A DNA stretch of 64,000 bases from Tilletia caries (lineage: Eukaryota > Basidiomycota > Exobasidiomycetes > Tilletiales > Tilletiaceae). The stretch spans positions 992,001-1,056,000 of the forward strand of contig JALUTQ010000046.1 of the NCBI GenBank assembly GCA_032718865.1, read 5' to 3'. Made by a program: the position numbers and the translations under genes. Shown here in pieces: positions 20,923-31,549 of this stretch. Position 1 is the stretch's first letter. Each line of letters starts with the position of its first letter. The notes under the pieces are model-generated. The model was given only the letters and a program-made list of their open reading frames with translations, was not told the origin of the DNA and made no database searches.

Positions 20923-22745
20923 TCATCAGGGAAAAACATAGGGTACACCCAGGGCTGTGCGCGGTCTGCGCGAGATTCCGTATCCCCAAGTCTGCGCGAC
21001 CTCTGCGCAATGCACCGGATCTGACAGCTCGCACAGGGCAGCGCGACACCTCGCGCAACGCTCGCGCAGACCGGTGCGATGCTCTCACTCAGGCTTCACT
21101 TCCCAGCTCGCACAGGGCTCGCACATAGCAGTGCGAGGGCTCGCACATAGCAGTGCGAGAGCTCGCACAGGGCTCCCACACATCTGAGCGTCGCCCACTA
21201 CAGACAGAACCACAGCCACAACCACAGAGAGGACACATGACAGCTGTATGATTCATCGATGGGATCGTCCGCTCACTCCGCCGTAGGTGAGATGGGGAGT
21301 GATGTTGTCCGTCCGCAAATGTATGGTGATTGATGGCCGTTGATGGTGATGTAGCTGTTGTTAACGAAACGGGAAAAGGCACATTACTCGCTGCTCACCA
21401 CGGTCGTGCGCGTAGCTACGTGGATGTAATCGAACTTACAGCATCTGCAGACCGACCTCGATGCCCTCCGTCTTCGTTCACTTGAAGCCTTGAAAGAGTG
21501 ATTGTTCTGCTAATGAGCGTCTTCGTCAGCGATATCGTTGAACGCCAGAGCAGAGGCGCGAACGGCAAAAGGAAACTGACTTACTTTGCACAAGAGTTCT
21601 TTTCAGGTTCCTGACTTCCTGAGTCGAAAGGAATGAGGATTGCACACGTCAGCACCCAACCCTCAACGCTTGTACATCAATCAGTGATATGGGTGCAGAG
21701 AGACTCACACCGGCCATTCGTCGTCGAACTTGTCGTACCCGCACTCTTGTTACTCGTTGACCGGGGCGATGCGGGAGAGAGTGACCGATGCGTACCTGTG
21801 TACCAATGAGTGTACAACTAAGCGGTGGGAGAGTGAGACAACAGAGAAACAGACAAGAAAAGAGTGAAGAACATAAGCACACCACGCGCAACGACAAAGT
21901 AGAGATGGGAAGAGAACATACCGGACCACAACCGCATAGGCATTGTACACTGCCCGTTTCCGTCGATCAGAAAATGCACTCCATCAGCGCAGTCTTCTGC
22001 ACAACATACAATCGCCGACGAACTCACGATAGTCATCTTGGAGGGAGTCCTTGATGAGCAGGCCGACCACAAGCCTCTCACAGTCCTACGTCTGCCGGAG
22101 GAGCTTTAGTCAGAAACCACAAAAGGATGCTAGAGAGACCGTTCCGATCATACTCACATCCTTGCTCAGGCTTGGAGGGCTTCGACCTGTGTGTGTGTAA
22201 AGAGAATTCTGAGTGAGTGTTCAGCAAAACCCCCGTTCTCTAAAAGCGCAGAGGAAGTTCAGCGAAACGCATACATGCGCACCACCACTGGCCTGTTGCA
22301 GAATCGAGACACCGGACGGCGTGGCACCTTGGAGATGGTGGGCTTGGAGCGTGCTGGCGGCATTTTGGGGAGTCCAGTGGCTGTGAAATGGCATATGGGA
22401 GGGTGAGTACGGCGTATGGATGATGATGGTAGCAAGCAGGCTCAGCGCTCAGCTTACAAGCATGATGACCGGAAAAATTGCCCAAGTCGCGAATCGCGGA
22501 GAGCTGTGCGAGCGATGCGCGACATCACTGCTCGCAAGCGTCGTGTGCGAGGATCGTGTGCGAGGTTGAGTCGCGCAGACTGCCCTGTGCGACGTCTTTG
22601 TGCGAGGTCAAGTCGCGCGAACTGCTCTGTGCGAGACTCAGTGCGAGACCCCCTCGCACAGGGGTCATCTGTGCGACACCTGCGCTACGGTGCGTCTCAC
22701 CGTGCGTTCACACACCGGTGCGAGATGGGCCTAAATCCCTGATGA
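20923..22745. mobile_element. Candidate DNA transposon-like element with inverted ends and GTGCGAG subterminal repeats
   Basis: The outer edges carry a perfect 10-base inverted repeat, TCATCAGGGA at 20923-20932 and TCCCTGATGA at 22736-22745. Inside the left edge (about 20950-21180), CTCGCAC occurs at least five times and GTGCGAG twice. Inside the right edge (about 22480-22730), GTGCGAG occurs about seven times and CTCGCAC once. Clusters of a short motif facing each other near the ends are typical of the subterminal regions of CACTA and hAT transposons, and CAGGG ends are common in hAT elements. I find no matching target-site duplication, so the boundaries are provisional. The interior holds a chain of possible small exons on the minus strand. 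Confidence 0.4.
21478..22463 (-). CDS. Possible small multi-exon gene of unknown function (124 aa) inside the repeat-bounded element
   Basis: Eight short exons join in phase: 22463-22458, 22380-22275, 22186-22158, 22085-22028, 21996-21922, 21745-21711, 21618-21585 and 21509-21478. Donors are mostly GTAAGY, GTATGY or GTGAGT, and acceptors CAG, TAG or AAG. The product is Cys-rich near the start (KCRQHAPSP, CLDSATGQWWCAC), then DDCERLVVGLLIKDSLQDDY, LIDGNGQC, GYDKFDDEWPEVRNLKRTL, ending SLFQGFK. I do not recognise the family. An alternative acceptor in the fifth exon gives YNAYAVVVRYASV with a different end. In-phase joins across seven introns argue against pure chance, but I picked the sites by eye; the locus could be a noncoding spliced transcript or a decayed gene. 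Confidence 0.3.
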
Positions 22746-22849
22746 TTCTGCGCCGCCCTGTGTCTTCTTCCCTTGGGAATGTTGCCCCCCCCCTCCCCCC
22801 CCCCAAAAGTGTGAGCAGTAGCGAAGTATAATGGCATTTCGCAGCGGGT

Positions 22850-24755
22850 TCAAGAGGCGGACACCGACGCGGACGATAACCGCGCATGCTCGACGAGGGC
22901 AGCGCTGACCTTGTGCTCGTCTGCGAAGCGACGCATGGTAGCGCGTGGGAAGGTGCTGCCGCAGATGAGGCACTCCTTCCTCGGTTCGCAGAAGACTGTT
23001 TGGGACGGACACAGTTTTTTTTCGTAGAGGGTGATATAAGAGAGAGAGAGAGAGGCAAGAGGTTGACAGTCAGTCAGAACGCGCGCACGCAACGCGGGGG
23101 GGGGGGGGGGTGGAAGAAGAAGAAACTCACTGCTCAAACAGACACTACACACAAACCCAACATCAACCACGGTCCGATGGCAGAAGCACGCCGCGCGGAA
23201 GTCGACCGAGTCGAGCGTGGGGAGGCGGAGGATGCCCGTCGTTGATGAGTTGGAGTCGCTGGTTATTGTGGAGGAGAAAGAGAGGGAGGGCGGGAAGTAG
23301 CGGAGGTCCCGGGAGGGGAGGAATGTCGTCTGTTGGGAAGGGGGGGGGGAGGGGCCGTCAATCCTCTCTGAAACGGTTCCCGAGACCAAAATAGAGGGAA
23401 CTCACCATGAGGACTTGGAGCAGACTTAACGGCTTGATACCCTGCTTTGCCGATGCGGCGCCCTTCCGTGTCGACGAGGAAGAAGAAGAGACGGGCACGG
23501 CGTCTCCCTTCTCATCCAGGTCGAGTCGGAGGTAGGTCCCCGCCGTCAAGTGTGCGGCCTGTTGGAGGAAGACGACGTCCTGTCCCTGCGTAAGTTTGAG
23601 GACGTCGATGAGGATGCTCTGAGAAGGAAGATCGTTGCTCAAAAAGGAGGTTAGTTTACGGGGGCTCCCCCACAAAAAGGCGTAAATGCATGCTTGAAGG
23701 GAAGGGAGGACCAACTCAACTCGTTTCTGCGCAGCAAAGATACAATTCATCAAAGGGACATACGCCATCGCGTTCCCCGCGCCCGTCCTCCCTTCCCCGC
23801 CATCAAGCGCACTAAGGATGAGGATCCTCGGACGCCAGCTGGAGAGTCCGCCTCCAGCGACCGTCGTTTTTGCGACCTGTCCTTTACTGGAGCCGTGGGT
23901 AGAGGCCCGGGGCAGGACGGATGCGCTGTGTCCGGAGGGTAGGTTCGTTTTTGCTGCGGCTGCGGAGGCGGCGGAGGAGGAGGAGGATGTTGAGGGGGGT
24001 ATGTTGTTCAGGTCTGGTAGGAAGGGGGGGGGGGGGTTGGAGTAGTCAGTCGCAATGTCAGGGGTCAATGGTGATGGAGAGAGAGAGTACGTACGAGCGA
24101 GTGCTTGGGATAAAGCCGAGACGAGCGGACCTGTGCCCGTCATGGTCCTCCTTTCCATCCTGCGCCTCTTCTTGCGCAGCGGTGCCCCCACGCTCACATC
24201 CTCATCCAGCGAGTCTTCCTCCTCCTCCTCCTCATCACTCCGCCGCGCCCTCGAATGCCGCTCAAGCGAATCCTTCACAGCCGCTCGAACAGCCTTCCAC
24301 AGCGCCCGATTGACGACCCCAAAGTGCTGATAGGTATTCGGATCCGGCGTTGCATTCGCCTCGTCCGTCGCTGTAGCTGAAGAGAAGGCTGCCGTGCGAC
24401 CGGGTGCACTGGTGTAGATGAGCCGTGTGGGGCTGTCTGGACAGGCGAGGTAGATGGCCAGTCCGTTGCCGTGCTGGAGGGCGATGTGTGCGTTGAGGAA
24501 GATGAGCAGGGCGGGGAGGAGGTGGGACGTCAGCGCATTGACACCGACACCAGCATGGGCATGAGTATCGACATCGAGGTGGTGTGGGAGCAGGAGCTGC
24601 GCTGATGATGTGTCTGCGAGAATCGTTCTTGGGTCGAGCTCGAGGATGAGGACGAGGAAGTCGGGGAGGGAGGAGGAGGCGGGTGCGGAGGCTGCTGCTG
24701 CTGCGGCTGCTGTTGTGGTTGCTGTGGACGAGGTTGCGGCAGCTGGTGCGCTCAT
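22850..24755 (-). CDS. tfb4: TFB4 / p34 subunit of transcription factor TFIIH (503 aa)
   Basis: Exons 24755-24095, 24013-23721, 23618-23406, 23329-23131 and 22995-22850, all phases consistent. N-terminal [19 protein letters not shown] and [10 protein letters not shown], with [40 protein letters not shown] and LLQVLMTTFLPS, form the von Willebrand A-like core of Tfb4. [20 protein letters not shown] leads into the C4 zinc finger, whose cysteines run through [20 protein letters not shown]. Tfb4 pairs with Ssl1/p44 in the TFIIH core that works in RNA polymerase II initiation and nucleotide excision repair. Poly-Ala at the start, a Ser-rich insertion and an acidic [10 protein letters not shown] run enlarge the protein over its yeast homologue. 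Several introns use runs of C as the polypyrimidine tract. Repeat-structured DNA lies on both sides of the gene. Confidence 0.95.
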
Positions 24756-24832
24756 CGTTTCGTTTCAGATCCTGAGGCAAGGCGAGGTGGAAGATGGTCG
24801 TCAAGAAGATCGAGATCGAGGACGGCACCCAT
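24756..24832. promoter_or_regulatory. Short upstream region of tfb4
   Basis: Only about 77 bases lie between the tfb4 start codon and the edge of the GGGTAAAA-rich structure, so the tfb4 promoter probably overlaps it. No TATA box is evident. Confidence 0.4.
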
Positions 24833-25595
24833 GAATTTTACCCCCAGGTTTTACCCACTCGGGGGTAAAATTGCCCATGCGCCTTTTTACGTAACCTCCA
24901 CTTTTACCCATCCTTACCCACGCAGGGTGCCCAAATTTACCCAACTCATTTTACCCCTCGGGGTAAAATGGCTCAGGAAATGGGTAAAAGTGCTGAGTTG
25001 AGATGTGGACTCTGACTTTTACCCACAAGTCTTTACCCCTTGTGGGTAAGTCTTGGGGTAAAAATATTTCCTCACTCCCATGCCCTCGAATTTTACCCAT
25101 TCAAGTTTTTACCCAGTGACTACTTTTAAAATCGAAGTTATGGTCCCCACGATTGCCTCCCTTCTCGTCTGGGCCTAGAAATCGTTCACCCTGCGGCTCC
25201 TCGTCGAGATGGGAGTGCTCGAGCTCATCGTCGTGGATACCGGAAATATACCGCGGCCCTGCGAGTGCTGGCTCGGAGAAGCGGAAGTGGTCAGAGGGGT
25301 CTCATATAGAGAAGACCCCCAAGCACGTGGTCGAGACTCGGGGTCTCTCCGTCTCAAGGGGTAAAGCGCTTGTGGGTAAAACCCGCTCCTCAGTGGGTAA
25401 AAGTGAGGATTTGCAAGTGAGATGAACAATTTTACCCCTTCCGGCACCATTTTTACCCACGTGGGGTAAAAGCTCCAGGATAAAATTTGGGGGTCTGCAT
25501 GGGTAACGGTGGGTAAAAATGGAAGCTTAGAGGCCGCCTATTCAGTTTTACCCACTTTTTACCCCCGCGTGGGTAAAGTGGCATGGGTAAAATTC
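24833..25595. mobile_element. MITE/foldback-like element made of GGGTAAAA motifs in two facing blocks
   Basis: The outer edges are an 11-base perfect inverted repeat, GAATTTTACCC (24833-24843) and GGGTAAAATTC (25585-25595). About 26 copies of TTTTACCC or GGGTAAAA, some imperfect, lie in a left block (about 24836-25115, mostly TTTTACCC) and a right block (about 25359-25592, mostly GGGTAAAA). A core of about 240 bases without the motif separates them. Many neighbours pair into small palindromes, for example TTTTACCCCTCGGGGTAAAA. An 11-base direct repeat GATCGAGGACG lies just outside each edge. No transposase frame fits inside, so it would be non-autonomous. The motif is not the telomeric repeat. 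Confidence 0.5.
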
Positions 25596-25789
25596 GGGAC
25601 TCTCGATCGAGGACGAGGGCGAGGATGAGATCGCGCATTGACCACAAACATATACACAAAAACTCATCTTCCACGCTGAGCAATGAGCAATGAGCATGAG
25701 GAGGAGCATGATAGACGCTTTCGAACAGAAGGAGGTAAGAGTCAGAAGTGGCAGGATGAATTGGTTGATGTTTTTGGATTGAATGATGG
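25596..25789. other. Spacer downstream of cmc1
   Basis: GA-rich 3' flank of cmc1. No gene is seen. Confidence 0.5.
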
Positions 25790-26223
25790 CTATCTCGGAG
25801 CGCGCTTCTCAGCCAGATATTGCATTCTTGCGCGCTCCAATGCTTCCCCACCGGTGCTGAGAGAGAGGGGGAGAGAGATACGGATGAGCAACGAGGAGGG
25901 ACGGGAAGTGTTAGATGGATATTGTTTGACGTACTGAGGTCGTAGACAGTTCTGCATCTGCTTGTGTAGATCGCGACATGCCCATGCGACAGACACGGTC
26001 CTGCCTGATGCGCAATCTGCGAACTCTGCTTGGGGAGGATAGGAAGATGGATGAGCTTCGTGGGTGATGAGCTATGGTGGATCGAGATTGACTGACCTCT
26101 AACGACGGCGTCGCACTTGACGAGAGCTTCTGCCTTGACCTTCTTGTTGAGTTCGTCTGACTCGCGGTTGGAGAGTGCGTACTGCGATTGGGACTGGGAC
26201 TGGGACTGGTACGCGGACGACAT
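25790..26223 (-). CDS. cmc1: CMC1-like twin CX9C protein, mitochondrial cytochrome c oxidase assembly (94 aa)
   Basis: Exons 26223-26097, 26025-25935 and 25856-25790 join in phase. The spliced protein has CDAVVREFADC and CRDLHKQMQNC, two CX9C pairs that form the coiled-coil-helix fold imported and oxidised by Mia40 in the intermembrane space. The linker ASGRTVSVAWA and the tail GGEALERARMQYLAEKR follow the Cmc1 pattern. Cmc1 stabilises Cox1 and takes part in copper delivery to cytochrome oxidase (family knowledge). The N terminus has a SQSQSQSQ run from a simple repeat. The start is the first ATG in frame; longer frames upstream lack one. The gene is divergent from the dbp6-like gene about 290 bases away. 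Cmc2 or another CX9C relative is the main alternative. Confidence 0.88.
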
Positions 26224-26510
26224 GTTGCTCTTCCTGCTCGATGTTGATGCTGCTGGTGCTGGTGCTGGTGCTGGTGCTGACTTCGACCTGACCGAGTGAG
26301 TGAGCGCGATGCTGATGCTGTCTGCTGAGGCGAGGCTTCCCAAAGTTCCAAGTGGGTGGAGCGAGCGAGCGAGTGAGTGAGCTCTAATTCTGTGCCGTGA
26401 TTTCCGCGCTCTCTCGGCCGAGTCAATAAATTTGGGAGCACCACCTTCTCAACCGCAACACTGGGCTGCCACTTCTTCTTGCCTGCCCACCACAGTCCAC
26501 AGCAGCAGCG
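26224..26510. promoter_or_regulatory. Divergent promoter of cmc1 and dbp6-like genes
   Basis: Between the two outward-facing start codons lies a TGGTGC hexamer run (about 26251-26279) next to the cmc1 start, then GAGTGAGCGAGCGAG-type sequence. Confidence 0.6.
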
Positions 26511-29500
26511 ATGTTCACAGTCAAGCGCTTCAACGATGGCACAGCTGCAAATACTGACAGCGACGGTACAGCGCCTGCACCGTCCCCAGCTACTCCATCA
26601 GCCAGCGGTGTGAACAACGACGCAGCTTCAAAACTCGCGGCCCTCAATGCACGCATCGCAGCAAGGAGGAAGGACAACCAGCAGCATCAGCAACAGCAGC
26701 ATAATGCGGAAGTACCCACCACCACCACTACTTCCACTGCTCCATCATCGCTCCCACCCGCACCCGCAATACACCCCTCCCGTCTCCGCATCGCACCCGC
26801 ACTACGAACAAAGGACCCCCTCAAACCAAAAACAAAGGCAAAACAGCGATACCTCAAAGCAAAGAAGGATCGCAGGAAGTCAAAGATCAAGGCAAGGCCG
26901 AAGGGCGACAAGGCCGCTGCTGCTGCTGTCGGTAAAGCGGCGGCCGCATCGGATGACAAGGAAAGAACGGAGGAGGACAGCGCCGTTGCTTTGGCTTGGC
27001 GTCAGCGCGCTCTTACTGCCAGACAGCACGACGGAGTACAGCAGGAGCAGGGCGGCAAGGACGAGGGCGAGCAGTCGAGCGGGTCCGATAGCGACTCGGG
27101 TTCTGACTCAGATGACAGCAGCGGCGACAGCGACAGCGACGATGAAGCCGACAAGTCTCATCAACCAGAACCAACCTCCATCCGCGCACAACCCTTACAG
27201 CCAGCGGAGACAGACGAGGACGTCCAACAAGACGACAACGACGACAAGTCTAAGACTCAACCGCAGGAGAACAACCTCCTGCGGCGCTTCCCAGCACCCC
27301 GCTCCACCCTCCTCCCCGCATCATCAGCCATCCTACGTGCACAAGGTCTGCCCACAGGTCTCAGCGCGCCTACCATCATCAACCCTGCGCTCCGGGCCAG
27401 TTTGGGCGGTGCCACCCAGAAGCGCGTGGTCGATGATAAGGACGAGGGGGAAGGGAGTGATCTGGAGATGGTCGATGGGAGGGAGACGAAGAGACGGAAG
27501 ACGGAGGTGGAGGTTGCTATGCTGGTTGATGATGAGGAGAAAGAGCGAGGGAGTGATGTCGTCACGCCGCTCATTAGTGAAGGTATGCGCGAGCGGCTAC
27601 AAGAGCTCGGAATCAAAGAGTGGTTCGCAGGTAAGTTTCCCCTTCACTTGCACTAAATCTCTCCTCATCCACTTCGGAAATTTCTGACTCCCTTTACTTT
27701 TCCCAAAATACAGTCCAAACATCAGTCATCCCCCTCCTCCTGCCCACACCACGTCCCTTAAGCCCCTTCTACCCAATCGGCCGGCCCTCAGAAACACCAA
27801 GAGACCTCCTCGTAGCCGCGCCCACAGGAAGCGGAAAAACACTAGCCTACATCGTGCCCCTCCTCGAATGGCTCGGTCGGCGTCCGAACGAAGTCTCAAA
27901 CAAAAACGGCGAGACACATCCCATCCTGGCCGAGTTCACCCGTCATAAAGGACCCGTGACGCGTCGACTGCGGGCACTCATCGTCCTACCGACGAGAGAT
28001 CTGGTCAGCCAAGTCGGGGAGACGATCCAGCTGTTGGCTAAGGGTTTGGATGTCAAAGTTGGCCTGGCGGGTTTATCGGGTGGTGGGGGAGCTTCTTTGT
28101 TCAGTAGCGATTCGAGCGGGGGGCCATCGGGCAATGCGGCTTCCTCCTTTGCGTTGGAGCAGGAACGACTGGTTGACTTGCCCGCTCTTAAAGAGCGTGA
28201 ACGCGGCCTCTTCGCGCAGGACTCTACGGCATGGTGGGCCTTCCTCCTTGACCCTTCCCGCCGATCCCAATCCACCCAGTCTGCAACACACCCACCGCAG
28301 AGTAAAGTGGATATCTTCATCACCACGCCCGGTAGGTTGGTCGACCATCTGATGTATACGCCTGGGTTTACGCTCGAACATCTGCGCTGGTTGATCCTAG
28401 ATGAGGCGGACCGGCTACTCGCGCAGAGTTTTGGTGGATGGCGCGAGAAAGTCTGGGAGGCTCTCCGGCCCAAGTCCTCTTCTAACGAAGGGGGGATCCG
28501 CGCCCCAGCCTGGCTCCGCGAATCAACATCCACCCAAAACCCATCCCGGCCCACCTCGCTCTTCGACGACGAACGGCCGGAGCTGAGCGGGGCGTCCCAG
28601 GTGCAGAAGGTGCTTTTTTCGGCTACGCTTACGAGGGATCCGGGCATGTTGGAGGCGTTGGAGTTGAGGAGGCCTGTGTTTGTTACTGTGCGGGAGTCAG
28701 GGGTGGGGAGGGGGGTGAAGGCGGTGGAGGAGGGAGAAGAACAGGGTGGGGAAGATGCTGGGGAGGATGATGGTGGTGTTGATGATGGGTCGTTTGCTTT
28801 GCCTGAGCAGTTGCAGGTGAGTTTTTCTCCTACAGTGCCGAGCTTGTTGTCCTTGTGTGCGTCGGGGAGAGTTTTTTTTTTACTGATGTCTGTTCCCTCA
28901 TGATGAACCTCCTCTCCGTTCGCAGGAGCACGTATTGATCACGAAGGACATCCCGAAACCTCTGGCGCTGTTGCACCTCCTCCTCTCTCCCCGCTTCGAC
29001 ATGCTCGCCCTCCAGCCAGACTCAACCAGCGCCCCTACCAGCACCACCACGTCCAAGAAGCGCAAATCCTCCGCAACCCTCCTCAACCAAGACAGCACCG
29101 CCGACCCCAAGACAAGCCGGGGCGTACTGGTCTTCACCAAATCGGTCGAAGCCGCCCGCCGACTTGTCCGTCTGCTGGAGCTGTTCCGGGAGGAGCATGG
29201 TGCGTTGGAGGTGAAGAAGGTCGTTGTTAGGCATTATTCGAGTGAGATGAGGGTCGGGGAGCGGAGGAAGGTGTTGAGGGCTTTTGGGGAGGGGGATGTT
29301 AATGTGTGAGTATCTTTTCCACAACCACTCCCAGCTTTCCTTCCGGCTTTTTTTCTTTTTCTTTTTTCTGATCCGTTCCTTTTTGATCCTGTGCAATCAC
29401 AGACTGGTAGCCTCCGACCTAATCGCCCGCGGTATCGACCTCCCCTCCGTCGCGCACGTTATCTCCTACGACGTCCCCGTCGACATGGGCAAGTACGTCC

Positions 29501-29820
29501 ATCGGGTCGGCCGGACTGCGCGTGCGGGGCGCGTGGGTGACGCCTGGGCGTTGGTGGAGGAGCAGGAGGCGAGACATTTTAGGAAGATGGTCGAGGGTGG
29601 TCGTGTGAAACATGGAGGGAAGGGGAGGAAGAAGATGGATTCTGTGAAGGTTGGGAGGGAGGAGTGGGAGGGGTTGGAGGGGGCTTATAAGGTGAGTTTA
29701 GAGGTCGTTCCCGACTGTTTGGACTTGTGGACTGACTGACTCCTCTCTGGTTTGCGTGTTTTCTTTCCTTCTTCGTAGACTGCGCTGCAGCGGCTCGCTG
29801 TCGAGTTTGGCAGCCGCTGA
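26511..29820 (+). CDS. dbp6: DEAD-box RNA helicase, Dbp6/DDX51 type, 60S ribosome biogenesis (977 aa)
   Basis: Exons 26511-27630, 27714-28816, 28926-29305, 29403-29691 and 29779-29820, phases consistent. The motifs stand in order: APTGSGKT (Walker A), PTRDL (Ia), TTPGRL (Ib), DEAD (LILDEADRLL), SAT (VLFSATLTRD), VLVFTKSVEAARRL (IV), ARGIDL (V) and HRVGRTARAGR (VI). The N-terminal 370 residues are basic then acidic and Ser-rich, and ISEGMRERLQELGIKEWFAV leads to PLLLPTPRP, where the Q motif would lie. This atypical Q region and the long linker between motifs Ib and II fit Dbp6/DDX51 better than other DEAD-box families. Dbp6 acts in early nucleolar pre-60S particles. The last exon adds only 14 codons including stop. 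Confidence 0.92.
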
Positions 29821-30214
29821 ACGCTGAACCCAGGAAGGACCCGCCCGCTTCTGACGCAGTGCCCACATTATTGTCGAATGCAACCCACTGTTCCCGAGTC
29901 TCCAAGGCCCAGCAGACCCAGTCAGTCCCAATCCCCAGCCCTCTTACTCACATGCAGCGAACAGCCCAGGAGCATGAGGAAGGGGGGGATAAAGGATGCT
30001 ATTGCAAGCAGAAGATGCATCATCGTTGCGCAACGATTTGGGGAAGAAGGTGATGCCCGATCCGAAGTGACGAACCTCGCACTCAATAAGCACGGACCTC
30101 TTTTGGAAGGAAGGAATTGAATGGCTATAAAGATCCTCATCGCCTTCCTTCACTCCCGCCACCACCCAAACCTTTTCTCCAACACACTCCTGACAACTCG
30201 AAATAATTCCCAAG
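29821..30214 (+). promoter_or_regulatory. Promoter region of hsp31-like gene with TATA box
   Basis: TATAAA at 30126-30131 lies about 85 bases ahead of the start codon and is followed by a CT-rich leader. The 5' part is the 3' UTR of the helicase gene. Confidence 0.55.
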
Positions 30215-31265
30215 ATGTCGTCCCAGAAGATTCTCGTCGTTATCACCTCCCACACCAAGCTCATCGACAATGACCACCCCACCGGCTGGTACCTGCCCGA
30301 GCTCGGTGAGTCATCATCCCTCCCTCTCTCCCAGCCCGTCTCCCTCCCTCACAGCGCTAACTCTGATGAATACAATCCCACAGCCCACCCCTACTACATC
30401 CTGAAAGAAGCCGGGTACTCCTTCACCTTCGCCTCCCCGCAAGGCGGCGAAGCCCCGCTCGACCAAGCCAGCGTCGAGGCCTTCAAGGAGGACGCGGACT
30501 GCCAGAAGTTCTTGAAGGACGAGGAGGCGCAGAAGTTGGTTAAGAACACGGTTAAGCTTGCTGAGGTTGATGGGAAGGGGGAGGGGTATGCTGCTATTTA
30601 CTACCCTGGTGAGTTCTTTTGATGGGTGTGGTTGTTTTTGTAAGATGGTAGGGGGGGCTGATTGGGTCTGTTTCGCTGTGTCTTGTTCGTAGGTGGCCAC
30701 GGTCCCATGTTCGACCTTCCCGTCGACAAGCACTCTCAGGAGCTCATCAAGGTACGCTGAACGACGCGTGTCTCCTTCCGTCTGGGTGCCATCGCGCGCA
30801 CGTCCAATTGACACGTTTCTGTTCCCCTTGTCTTCTCATTTCTCTGTCTCAGAACTTCTTCGAGTCCGGCCGTCCGGTCTCTGCCGTCTGCCACGCGCCT
30901 GCTGTGTACAGCGACGTGAAGCTGTCCGACGGGTGAGTTTTCAACCTGCTCCTTCCATTTCATCGGTTCTCCTTCCGTCTTTGATCATCCCACCCCGACT
31001 TTCCAATAGCTCTTACATCCTCAAAGGCCGCTCCGTCACCTCCTTCACCAACGATGAAGAAGAGCAAGCCGGGCTTACAAAGGCCATCCCCTGGCTGCTC
31101 GAGACGCGACTGATCGAGCGTGGGGCCAAGTTCGAGAAGGCGGGGCCTTGGCAGGCGCGGGTCGTCGTTGATAAGGATGATGAGGGACGAGTTTTGATCA
31201 GCGGGCAGAACCCGGCGAGTTCGGCGCCGTTGGCTAAGGCGCTGTTGAAGGAGCTTGGGCACTAG
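30215..31265 (+). CDS. Hsp31/DJ-1/PfpI family protein, likely glutathione-independent glyoxalase or chaperone (236 aa)
   Basis: Exons 30215-30305, 30384-30608, 30693-30751, 30853-30932 and 31010-31265 join in phase. The sequence begins KILVVITSHTK, with a conserved Glu after GWYLP, then YSFTFASPQGG, YYPGGHGPMFDLP and the nucleophile elbow VSAVCHAPAVY, followed by LKGRSVTSFTNDEE. These mark the Hsp31 branch of the DJ-1 superfamily, cytosolic proteins that detoxify methylglyoxal to lactate and protect against stress. The Cys of VCHAP and the early Glu are both present. The length is the usual one for the family. A TATA box about 85 bases upstream would suit an inducible gene, but induction is an inference. 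Confidence 0.93.
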
Positions 31266-31454
31266 GTCCCTCTTGTTTCGACCTGTGTTTGCCACTTGCG
31301 TCTTGTGTCTGAAGGAAATGCAATAACGAATCCAATGTGCTCGTGCGCGCAGTGAGACGGAAGATCATGCCCGACCAAGTCTCTTAGAAGCATGCACAGC
31401 AAAGTGGTTATGACAGAAAAATAAGAGAGTAGTACATGGTCCACCCCTCCTCCT

Positions 31455-31530
31455 ACCCACTTGGGGGGCTTGGCTGGGCTCGTATGACAAACCCATAACG
31501 AGCCCAACCAGCTGAAGTGGGTTTAGGCGG
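31455..31530. repeat. Imperfect hairpin of about 25-base arms
   Basis: ACCCACTTGGGGGGCTTGG with TGGGCTCGT faces ACGAGCCCAACCAGCTGAAGTGGGT across an AT-rich loop, giving a cruciform-capable inverted repeat. Confidence 0.7.
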
Positions 31531-31549
31531 AGAAGGGGTGAGAGGTATA

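Noticed and set aside
20923..22745. Firm hAT transposon call
   Set aside because: CAGGG-type ends and subterminal repeats fit, but no 8-base target duplication and no transposase domain are visible, so it stays a candidate.
24833..25595. TTTTACCC array as an interstitial telomere repeat
   Set aside because: The telomeric repeat would read TTAGGG/CCCTAA or TTTAGGG/CCCTAAA. The motif here is GGGTAAAA/TTTTACCC, in irregular spacing and both orientations.
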